Assembly (NCBI GenBank): GCA_049642465.1
Contig: JBAROV010000175.1
Span: 32,997-96,996, forward strand
Direction: 5' to 3'
DNA length: 64,000 bases
DNA from: CAWDPQ01 sp049642465
GTDB lineage: Bacteria; Acidobacteriota; Vicinamibacteria; Vicinamibacterales; 2-12-FULL-66-21
Shown here: positions 18,101-24,756 of the stretch, in pieces
How positions within the stretch are numbered: the first letter of the stretch is position 1
How the letters are laid out: each line of letters starts with the position of its first letter
Made by a program: the position numbers and the translations under genes
The notes under the pieces: generated by a model
Databases searched by the model: none
What the model saw: the letters and a program-made list of their open reading frames with translations, nothing else
Told to the model about the DNA's origin: nothing

Positions 18101-18464
18101 CCTTGAACGCGGCCACCGCCTTTTCTTGTTCCGGCGTGAGATCCGTCCGGTTGCCCGGAATCAGGATGGCGTCGTAATGCGAGAGCCGATCGGCCGTGGC
18201 CGTCTCCGTGGTCAGGAGCGGCGTGATCTGGATTCCACGTCGGGCGAGCGCTGAGGCGAGCCCGGGATACAAGTCGGCGTGTGCAGGCGTATAGCCGACG
18301 AACAGTACCTTGATTGGCCGTCCCGGTGACGCTGCGGCGCGAGGCGGCGCGGTGGGCCGTGATTGGTCGGTAAACGTCAGCAGCGCAGCGCCGGTCAACG
18401 AAAGCGCAACCAGCCCAGCAGTGGTCAATCGCAGCGTTCGCAGGAGAGACAGGTCAACTCGCAT
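15141..18464 (-). CDS. multidomain ThuA-like / PVC-type dehydrogenase / HEAT / jelly-roll / azurin-like cupredoxin protein
   Basis: 1107 residues, N-terminal signal or membrane segment (residues 11-31). Domains in order: a short ThuA-like segment at about 50-130 (IKVLFVGYTPAHADLYPGL); a PVC-type membrane-bound dehydrogenase propeller related to sorbosone dehydrogenases at about 185-610 (DLFASEPDIIKPISFSFDERGRLWV); HEAT-like helices at about 610-770; a glycosidase-type sugar-binding jelly roll at about 800-930 (MEVPGNWESRGLPDFDG); and a cupredoxin at about 975-1100. The copper ligands His1012, Cys1080, His1085 and Met1089 match the azurin pattern C-TFPG-H-xxx-M. The CxxCH haem motif usual at the C terminus of this family is absent, so a type 1 copper site probably replaces haem as electron acceptor. 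The stop overlaps the ATG of the next ThuA gene. Confidence 0.88.
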   Translation of the reverse strand: MRVDLSLLRTLRLTTAGLVALSLTGAALLTFTDQSRPTAPPRAAASPGRPIKVLFVGYTPAHADLYPGLASALARRGIQITPLLTTETATADRLSHYDAILIPGNRTDLTPEQEKAVAAFKGAVFAASAGQDGNAWKDPGFHTKVERGILSALPEATRLAWQRLETPGVVYVDGFNVPNYENRDPAPKFQLPFTPPESMKFIQTPAEFTMDLFASEPDIIKPISFSFDERGRLWVIETTDYPNEVLDGQPGDDKIKILEDTNGDGRADKFTVFAEHLNIATSMAFANGGVIVTQAPHILFLKDTNGDDKADVREILSTGWGNRDTHAQPSNLQYAPDNYIWGVVGYSGFEGEINGKKFQFGQGMYRFKPDGSQFEYVTSSTNNTWGLGFSETFDVFGSTANNDPSFYMAIPNRYFDGIEGLPTGRAGGPGYQSLASFYAVHPTTPYIRQVDVFGGFTAAAGHHLYTARSFPKEYWNRIAFISEPTAHLVAQGVMEKQGASFVTRDGWNLFAGAEEWVAPVHAQVGPDGAVWIADWYNFIAQHNPTPSGYSNGKGNAYETSLRDRLRGRIYRISYKNATPSKRRSLSKNDPAGLVDALNADNMFWRLTAQRLIIERGQKDVVPRLIDLVHNKTVDAVGVSGGAFHALWTLKGLGELESPTTPAYRAAVDALKHPAAGVRKAAAMVLPHGAGAASALVAAGLLHDPDLHTRLAATLTIAEMPSTPEIGAALYKESQQAENYGDRWLSRAFYIAATRHKSTFLTSYQSDTNKLPFADLPVPLRLGTTKPDWRVPPAKDLTAWKDMEVPGNWESRGLPDFDGVVWFTRSVEVPQEAKATALTLGRVNNISEVWVNGLPVVPQPGGGRGAQTGGGRGFLPPTYDLPQGTIKPGANTLTVRIQNSRNDGGFLGTPDAMYLQAGDNRIPLAGTWKYRVERQTNAGALYTRPGELAAHVAFTASGGVAAGALPPPAPQAPDITLRLSVIPGQLKFDLGELTVAPGQLVEIVFDNPDQMQHNFVLGASGALETIGTAADRLAQSPNAVAQQYVPEIPEVLFSTKLVDPGDKLTFQFKAPTTQGQYPYVCTFPGHWRLMNGILRVVAPAGRGRGGAR

Positions 18465-18477
18465 CAGCCATCCTTGA

Positions 18478-18500
18478 AAAAAGGGGACTGTCCCCTTTTT
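18478..18500. repeat. REP-like palindrome (ggggactgtcccc)
   Basis: Perfect arms aaaaaggggac (18478-18488) and gtccccttttt (18490-18500) around a single T. It sits in the gap between the nitrilase stop and the start of the large fusion gene. Three more copies cluster at 54573-54657. The form resembles REP elements mobilised by RAYT transposases, none of which is in the window. Confidence 0.8.
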
Positions 18501-18524
18501 ATGAAAGCGCTTACATCTCGCGGC

Positions 18525-19547
18525 TTATATCTCTGACGTGACGGGCTCGTCAAGGCACCCGGATTCGGATTTCGCCAGCTCGATCAATTCGAGATTGCGT
18601 TCGTACGATGCTCCGGCGCCACGCACCGGTGGATACCGGTGAGATGAGTACACCGGATACGCTTCGGTCCGCAAATGCGCGAGCATGTGATGTCCCTTCC
18701 GCGTCGCCCGTTCGTGACGGAGCGCCGAGATATCCACCGGCGCGACGACGATGCGTTCGCCCGGACCCGGTGAGGCCTCTGCGAGCATGCGTCCGTCGAA
18801 ATCGACGACTTGACTGCCTCCGGGCCAGGAATACGGTGGATAGTGGCGCAGACTCGCGCCCTGATTGGCGGCGACAACGAACGCGCAATTCTCGAGCGCC
18901 CGGCAGCGGTTGACGATGGACCACCAGTTCATCGGTTCCGTGGCCCCCCATGGATCCATGTAGGCAGACACACGAACGAGCACCTCCGCCCCATTCGCGG
19001 CCAGTTGCCGGATGGCTTCGGGAAAGAGCCAGTCGTAGCAGATCGCACACCCGATCTTTCCGATTGGCGTATCCGCGACGGGAAAGAGCGGCTCATCGTA
19101 GCCTTCGAGGTCGTGCGGGCTGGAGTGCACCTCGAAGGGAATCCAGGGGTTCACTTTCCGGTACTTATAAAGAATGCCTTCCGGCCCGATGAGGCAGGTC
19201 GTGTTGAACACCACCCGCGGCCATCTCGGATCCATTTCGATCATCGAGCCCGTTTGAACGTAGATGCCATGCTCGAGTGCCTTCTGATGCATCCGCTCCG
19301 TGTGCTCGTTCGGGATAGGCACCGCCACCCGGTCGAGCAACTGCTGCACCGTTGGGTAAATTGGGGCGGCATGGGCGAACTCGGGGAACACGACGAGGCG
19401 GACGGGGAGAAACGGTGCGCTCCCGGCCACGGCCGCATCGATCATCGCGAGCATGCGGTCCGTATTGGCGCGCATGTCCCGCCGATCGAGCGGGTTGGGC
19501 AGATCGGTCTGGCAGGCGGCGGCGGAGTATCTGATTAGGGAGGTCAT
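18525..19547 (-). CDS. nitrilase-superfamily carbon-nitrogen hydrolase
   Basis: 340 residues, no signal peptide. The Glu-Lys-Cys triad is complete: Glu56 (VVFPEFAH), Lys131 (YRKVNPW) and Cys170 (GCAICYDWLFPE). Length and motifs fit amidases or nitrilases of the CN-hydrolase superfamily, which cleave C-N bonds of nitriles, amides or carbamoyl compounds; the substrate cannot be told from sequence. The DPWGATEPMNWWSIVNRCRALEN region suits an aliphatic amidase-like member. It stands alone: REP palindrome downstream, cacgaag repeats upstream, so it is probably transcribed on its own. Confidence 0.92.
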   Translation of the reverse strand: MTSLIRYSAAACQTDLPNPLDRRDMRANTDRMLAMIDAAVAGSAPFLPVRLVVFPEFAHAAPIYPTVQQLLDRVAVPIPNEHTERMHQKALEHGIYVQTGSMIEMDPRWPRVVFNTTCLIGPEGILYKYRKVNPWIPFEVHSSPHDLEGYDEPLFPVADTPIGKIGCAICYDWLFPEAIRQLAANGAEVLVRVSAYMDPWGATEPMNWWSIVNRCRALENCAFVVAANQGASLRHYPPYSWPGGSQVVDFDGRMLAEASPGPGERIVVAPVDISALRHERATRKGHHMLAHLRTEAYPVYSSHRYPPVRGAGASYERNLELIELAKSESGCLDEPVTSEI

Positions 19548-19577
19548 ACGCAGTAACGCTACAACGCGTGCACGACT

Positions 19578-19615
19578 TTTAACACGAAGAGCACGAAGTG
19601 ACGAAGAGCACGAAC
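19578..19615. repeat. cacgaag tandem repeat
   Basis: Degenerate direct units (aacacgaagagcacgaag, then gacgaagagcacgaac) in the 92-base gap between the nitrilase start and the stop of the 1136-residue TPR/CRTAC1 gene. Confidence 0.6.
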
Positions 19616-19639
19616 GCGTGAGCGCAGCCGTGTGAGCGT

Positions 19640-22600
19640 TTAGCGGAGACTCGCATCGATTGCTGGCACCGCCCTGCTGACAATCCGCGTGTTGTATCGC
19701 TCCATGTACTCACGGTGCTTCGTGCTGCGCGGGTAGTGCTCGTTCTGGCCGTACGGATAGCCGCTCATCCCCGAAAACGGCAACGGCCCAATCGTGTCAG
19801 GAGAAGCGGAACGTGGATTCATCTCCTTGCTCCAGCCATAGGAATACACCAGAAACGTCCGCGTCCAGCCAGATGGCAGCCGCGGCAACGCGCGCTCGGC
19901 GAATCGCACCGACAGCTCGTCCCCTGGGCGCGAGATGACATACAGATCATCGACATCCTGCAGCAGCGGCCGGACGTCCCCTTCGCGCGTGTAGCGGCCC
20001 ACCATGATCTTCCAGGGTGCTGCACTCGATACCCGCGAATGGTCGTACCCGAACGGCTCGCGTCCGTCGGGGGTGACTTCCGCCGAGAATCCTCGCCACG
20101 TCAGATCCGCCGACACGGGATCGAGCCTGCTCACGCGCGTCGCAGCTTCGGCACCCGACGCCACCAGGATTTGATCCCAGTAGATCCTCATGTTCGTGAG
20201 GATTCGCACCTGACGAGAGGCCGAGAGCCACTTGCCGGCGAGGTCCACGACAATCGTTTGCGGACGGCCGACTGGGAAACCGATCTCGGGGATCACCATC
20301 TTCCACCGCCCGTCGCCGTCCTGTACCTGGACGGATGGGGGCGCCATGGTCTCGCCAAGCTGCGAGGCGGCGACGTTGTCGTTGGAGAAGGCGTAGTCGG
20401 TCCACCCAGTCATCAGCAGGACGAGGCGGTCGGATGACACGCCGGGATCCAACTCGACAAAATGCGGCTCGGCATAACCACGAATGGACCGAAGACGAAA
20501 GTCATCGGGATACCGGCGATCGACGGCCGCAATCTGCGGGAGGACATCGTGGCCGTGCTCATCGACTGCTTTCGCCGGCGGACGCGCTCCCCGCGTCATC
20601 GTCAGCGCAAACGGCGGACGCGGCGGGGACCTCAGCCCTTCGTTTGGGAAAACGTCAACATCCTCGGGATGATCGACCGCAACGAGCTGCAAACGATCGA
20701 CAAAGAGCGCCTCTTCGAGTTCGTTCGTGACCCGAAGTTCGTAGAAGCCATCTCTCGCTCGAAGCTGATGGCTCGCCAGCCGAACGTACTCGTCAGGATC
20801 CGGGTGGTTCCAAACCCCGGGCGCCAGCCACGCGCCCATTTCCCCGCCACCCATGAAGTCCGTGACAAACTCGAAGCGGGTGCCGTTCCACGTGAAGAGG
20901 TACGGACACGAGGACGGTTTTCGATCGAGTTCCGTGATGGTGGCGGTTCGTTCTTCGGGTGGCAAGGCCGTCTCGGCCTGCAGAATCCCGGATGGCCAGA
21001 GGACCCTCACCACGTCCGCGGTTCGCCTCGATCCGAGACCGAACACGATGTCTGCTGGCGCCACCGCGGGCGTGGAGGAGGCTGATTCGAATTGCTGACG
21101 GAGACTGCCGGCACGAATTTCGACGCGCGCGCCAATGCCGTTCCGATTGCTGACCCGCGCGGCCAGCCGGACGCGCAGTGATGCGTTCCGGTTCCCGCCT
21201 TCGTTTCTCCAGATGCGAACGTCACCGTCCGCCAGTCGGACGAGGGCATCGGTGTCACCGTCGTTGTCCACGTCTCCCAGAGCGAGCGATTCGAAGCGAG
21301 TCTGCGCGGACTTGGTCGCTGCGCTAGACGGCAGTCGAGCCGCAGTCGTCACGTCGGCCCACTTCCCCGCTCCGATGTTGCGGAAGAGATGCGCGCTCGC
21401 GTCAGAAAGCGTCAGCAGATCAAGCAGGCCGTCGCTGTCGTAATCGACGAACTGCGCTGCAATGGTTCCGGCGGTTTCTGCAGGCGCGGGTGTGTTCCGG
21501 AATTTCGTCTGGCCATCGCTCAGGGACAAGACAGACGGTTGTCCAGATCGTCCAAACAGGAAATCCGAAAAGCCGTCCTTGTTGACGTCGCCGATGGCCA
21601 GAGCCGAATACGAGCCGTCCGAGGGGAGCCCTGAATCGCTTGCCGCATCGCGGAATGAGCCGTCCCGCATGTTGCGGTAGAGAACCGGTGCGCCATCGCG
21701 CGGTACGACGACCAGATCGATGTCCCGACGGTTGTCGTAGTCGGTGGCGGCCAGGGCGACGGCACTCAGCGGGGCGCTGAGGCCAGCCTGGACCGCGACA
21801 TCGGCGAACGTCCCATTGCCGTTGTTCCGCAGCAACCGAGTCGGCGAGCCGGTGACAACGAGATCCAGGTCGCCGTCGTGATCGACATCGGCGAATGCCG
21901 CCGCCGATGGAGCGGCATCGGGCTTTGCCGGACGCGCGCTGCCAATTCCTGACTTCTCGGAAACATCTTCAAAGGTGCCGGTTGATGTCTGATGGAAGAG
22001 CCGGTACCCGTCGGCTCGCACCAGAAAGAGATCCGTGCGGCCGTCGTTGTCGTAGTCGCCGCTTATCGCTCCAGCGGCCGGTCCAGTCTTCGCAAGGCCT
22101 GCCGCCTCGGTTACCTCGCGAAAGATGCCTTTCTCGTTCCGCAGAAACTGGAGGCCAGATTGACCCACCTCGATCAAATCCAGATCACCGTCCCCATCCG
22201 CGTCAAAGAGCACCACGGCTCCAGCACTCCCGACCTCCCGACCTCCCGACCTCCCGACCTCCCCGCCTCCGCGCTGCTCGCTACGGCGGGCAAGCCGCCC
22301 CCCCGGACCCTGCGTCATCGTCGTGGTTGCATCCAAGAATCTCACGTCTGGCGTGGCTGGATTGACGAGTTCCGGCTCCGCGCCGGTTGACGCGATCGCT
22401 TCAGCGTATTTGCCTTGCGCGAGATAGCTCTGCGCGTACGTCACGCCGTAGGCGCTGTCGCGCAGCGCCTCGAAGTGCTGCATCGCCTTGCGTCCTTCGT
22501 CTGCCTTGCCCGATCGGGTCAGCGCGAGCGCGGCGCTATACGCGGCGGTCACGTTGTACGGCTCGGCAGCCATCGCCTGGCGAAAGTAGTCGAGCGCCTT

Positions 22601-23050
22601 CTCGTACTGCCGCTGCTGCAACCCGATCTGTCCGAGATTGACGTTCGCGCCAGCGTCTCCGGCATCGATCTTCAGCACACGCTCGAAGGCCGGCTGCGCC
22701 GCTTCCAGATTGTCTTCGGCCCGATAGATGAGACCGGCGACGTAGTGTGCCTGCGGCAGATTGGCGAGGCGCGCCGTGGCTTCGCGTGCGGCAGCGGATG
22801 CTTCGGTGGTCTTCCCCGCATAGAAGAGCGCAATCGCGAGGTTCAGGCGTGCGATATCGAGCGACGGGTGCTGTTCGAGAGCCTCACGGAACGATCGAGT
22901 GGCGCCCTCATAGTCAAACTGCTCCAGCAGCGCGACACCGATATTGTTGGCGCGATACGCAGCCTCTCGCCTTGCCGTATCGGGTTGATAGCCGTAGAGG
23001 GCTGCCAGCATGACGCCGGCGACCACGACCGAGGAGAGACGCCACATCAC
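19640..23050 (-). CDS. TPR-FG-GAP/VCBS-ASPIC/UnbV fusion protein (CRTAC1-like)
   Basis: 1136 residues. The GTG at 23050 or ATG at 23047 overlaps the upstream stop. A signal or anchor segment (SSVVVAGVMLAALYGY) is followed by TPR repeats at about 30-240. Then come about ten FG-GAP/VCBS repeats with DxDxDG calcium loops (DADGDGDLDLIEVG, DYDNDGRTDLF), an ASPIC/UnbV segment at about 640-700 (NGIGARVEIRAG, VRVLWPSG) and a C-terminal region of about 430 residues (TWNGTRFEFVTDFMGGGEMG) rich in beta strands. ASPIC/UnbV proteins are secreted propellers of unsettled function. An 8-bp tandem repeat (22231-22270) is translated between the TPR and VCBS parts. It is the last gene of the 27464-19640 operon. 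Confidence 0.9.
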   Translation of the reverse strand: MMWRLSSVVVAGVMLAALYGYQPDTARREAAYRANNIGVALLEQFDYEGATRSFREALEQHPSLDIARLNLAIALFYAGKTTEASAAAREATARLANLPQAHYVAGLIYRAEDNLEAAQPAFERVLKIDAGDAGANVNLGQIGLQQRQYEKALDYFRQAMAAEPYNVTAAYSAALALTRSGKADEGRKAMQHFEALRDSAYGVTYAQSYLAQGKYAEAIASTGAEPELVNPATPDVRFLDATTTMTQGPGGRLARRSEQRGGGEVGRSGGREVGSAGAVVLFDADGDGDLDLIEVGQSGLQFLRNEKGIFREVTEAAGLAKTGPAAGAISGDYDNDGRTDLFLVRADGYRLFHQTSTGTFEDVSEKSGIGSARPAKPDAAPSAAAFADVDHDGDLDLVVTGSPTRLLRNNGNGTFADVAVQAGLSAPLSAVALAATDYDNRRDIDLVVVPRDGAPVLYRNMRDGSFRDAASDSGLPSDGSYSALAIGDVNKDGFSDFLFGRSGQPSVLSLSDGQTKFRNTPAPAETAGTIAAQFVDYDSDGLLDLLTLSDASAHLFRNIGAGKWADVTTAARLPSSAATKSAQTRFESLALGDVDNDGDTDALVRLADGDVRIWRNEGGNRNASLRVRLAARVSNRNGIGARVEIRAGSLRQQFESASSTPAVAPADIVFGLGSRRTADVVRVLWPSGILQAETALPPEERTATITELDRKPSSCPYLFTWNGTRFEFVTDFMGGGEMGAWLAPGVWNHPDPDEYVRLASHQLRARDGFYELRVTNELEEALFVDRLQLVAVDHPEDVDVFPNEGLRSPPRPPFALTMTRGARPPAKAVDEHGHDVLPQIAAVDRRYPDDFRLRSIRGYAEPHFVELDPGVSSDRLVLLMTGWTDYAFSNDNVAASQLGETMAPPSVQVQDGDGRWKMVIPEIGFPVGRPQTIVVDLAGKWLSASRQVRILTNMRIYWDQILVASGAEAATRVSRLDPVSADLTWRGFSAEVTPDGREPFGYDHSRVSSAAPWKIMVGRYTREGDVRPLLQDVDDLYVISRPGDELSVRFAERALPRLPSGWTRTFLVYSYGWSKEMNPRSASPDTIGPLPFSGMSGYPYGQNEHYPRSTKHREYMERYNTRIVSRAVPAIDASLR
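22231..22270. repeat. 8-bp tandem repeat (cgacctcc) inside a coding region
   Basis: Four exact copies of cgacctcc (22231-22262) plus a variant ccgcctcc (22263-22270), in frame within the TPR/CRTAC1 fusion gene, giving a Gly/Arg/Glu/Val/Ser-rich linker. Because the unit is not a multiple of three, loss or gain of one copy would shift the frame and remove the whole propeller half. The same unit, complementary, recurs at 49686-49728. Confidence 0.85.
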
Positions 23051-24756
23051 GGACGCCGGCCCTCAATCGAGGTTGAGCGAACGAGGCCCTTCCCTTCCTG
23101 AACGGTGATCATCGTTCCCGCCGGCGCGCCCGGGATCTTCTCCGTCGTTCCACTGGGCCACGTGATCTCAATGCCCGTGACCTTGGCGGCCTGCCCCAGA
23201 CCAAACGTCAGCGGCATCTCGCTCTGGGACAAGTAGCTCGAGCCCGTCTTCACCATGGACCAGCGTGGATGGCCGCCGTCCACAACGACGCGGACCTTCG
23301 CGCCAATTGCATCGCGGTTGGACGAAGTTCCGATCGCCTTCACTTTGAAAGCGCGATTTGTGCCACCGTCGTTGCGCAGCAGCCTGGCGGGACCGTTGTT
23401 CGTCGTGATCACCACATCGAGATCGCCGTCGTTGTCGTAGTCGCCATATGCGGCGCCTCGCCCGACGATCGCCTGTCGGAAGGCGGCACCCACAGACGAA
23501 GAAATGACCTCGAACTTCTTGGCGCCGCGATTGCGGAAGAGGTGAGGAGACTGCGCGTACGTCACATTTCGCTGAGACGTATTGATGTCATCTGCAACGT
23601 GGCCGTTGACGGCAAGAATATCCAGCAATCCGTCGAGGTCCAGATCAAAGAAGAAGCAGGCGAAGGTGAGCGTCAACTGCGAGGCTTTTCCAATCGTCGA
23701 TCGAGGTGCTTCATCGATGAAAAGGCCCTGTCCCTCGTTCGAGTAGAGGGCCATCATCTCATTCGAAAAATTTCCGATCACCAGGCTCTGCCGGCCGGAG
23801 CCATCGTAGTCGGCCGCATCGACGCCCATTCCCGCACGCGCCACGCCGGCGTCGTTGAATGCCACGCCGGAGGCGAGCGCGACGTCCGTGAACATGCCGT
23901 CTCCTTTGTTGCGGTAGAGACGGTTGGGCTGTGTATCGTTTGCCCCCAGCAGATCGATGTGGCCGTCGTTGTCGTAATCGATCAGCGCGACGCCCAGCAT
24001 CTTGTTCGACGTGTCGTAGACGCCGGCTTTTCGGGTCACGTTCTCGAACGTCCCGTTCCCCTTGTTCCGAAAGAGCGTTGGGCTCTGCCCTTTGTACGCT
24101 TCGGGTGTGCAGTACGACTTGGTACGACCGTCCAGCGTGCAGAACCGGTCCGTCTCTGGCGACCATTCGACGTAATTGGCCACGAACAGATCGAGCCGGC
24201 CGTCCTTGTTGTAGTCGAACCAGAGTGCGCCGGTTGAAAAACCAGGATCGGCGACGCCGGCGTGGGCACTGACGTCCTCGAACACTCCTTTTCCGTTGTT
24301 CCGGAACAGACGGTTGGGTCCCAACGCCGTGATGTAAACGTCCGTATCGCCGTCATTGTCGTAGTCCGCAGCGGCCACTCCCAGGCCGTACAACTCGACG
24401 GCGAGTCCGGCCGAGCGCGTCACGTCAGTGAAGGTCCCGTTCCGGTTGTTGCGGTACAGCGCTGGGTGAGAAGGCTTCGTCGGGCTTCCACGTCCGCCGG
24501 CGGCACGCCAGTTCATCGACTGAATGAAAAGCAGATCCTGCCATCCATCATTGTCGACATCCAGAAATGCCGCTCCAGAACCCATCGTCTCTGGCAGGTA
24601 TTTCCTTCCGGCTGCGCCGCTGTTGTGCTTGAAACGGATCCCTGCGCTTGATGTCACGTCGGTGAATGTGGGGGTGGCGTCCGGCGGGAGCGGAGGCGTA
24701 CGGCTGAAGCCCGAAGCCACAAGCACGATGATCAAGGACGATGTGACTCTATTCAT
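23047..24756 (-). CDS. CRTAC1-like FG-GAP/VCBS and ASPIC/UnbV protein
   Basis: 569 residues with a signal peptide (SSLIIVLVASGFSRT). The start FTDVTSSAGIRFKHNSGAAG is the usual opening of this family. About seven FG-GAP/VCBS repeats carry calcium loops such as DVDNDGWQDL, DYDNDGDTDVY and DLDLDGLLDIL. The protein closes with an ASPIC/UnbV domain (NRDAIGAKVRVVVDGG, TFGLGQAAKVTGIEITWPSG). It is a secreted beta-propeller, probably a binding or scaffolding partner. The ATG overlaps the stop of the PVC-type dehydrogenase gene (ATGA) and its own stop overlaps the next gene, so translation is coupled. Confidence 0.92.
   Translation of the reverse strand: MNRVTSSLIIVLVASGFSRTPPLPPDATPTFTDVTSSAGIRFKHNSGAAGRKYLPETMGSGAAFLDVDNDGWQDLLFIQSMNWRAAGGRGSPTKPSHPALYRNNRNGTFTDVTRSAGLAVELYGLGVAAADYDNDGDTDVYITALGPNRLFRNNGKGVFEDVSAHAGVADPGFSTGALWFDYNKDGRLDLFVANYVEWSPETDRFCTLDGRTKSYCTPEAYKGQSPTLFRNKGNGTFENVTRKAGVYDTSNKMLGVALIDYDNDGHIDLLGANDTQPNRLYRNKGDGMFTDVALASGVAFNDAGVARAGMGVDAADYDGSGRQSLVIGNFSNEMMALYSNEGQGLFIDEAPRSTIGKASQLTLTFACFFFDLDLDGLLDILAVNGHVADDINTSQRNVTYAQSPHLFRNRGAKKFEVISSSVGAAFRQAIVGRGAAYGDYDNDGDLDVVITTNNGPARLLRNDGGTNRAFKVKAIGTSSNRDAIGAKVRVVVDGGHPRWSMVKTGSSYLSQSEMPLTFGLGQAAKVTGIEITWPSGTTEKIPGAPAGTMITVQEGKGLVRSTSIEGRRP

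Noticed and set aside
15141..18464. Cytochrome c motif sought in the fusion protein
   Set aside because: No CxxCH was found; the only cysteine context near the C terminus is the copper-type CTFPGH.
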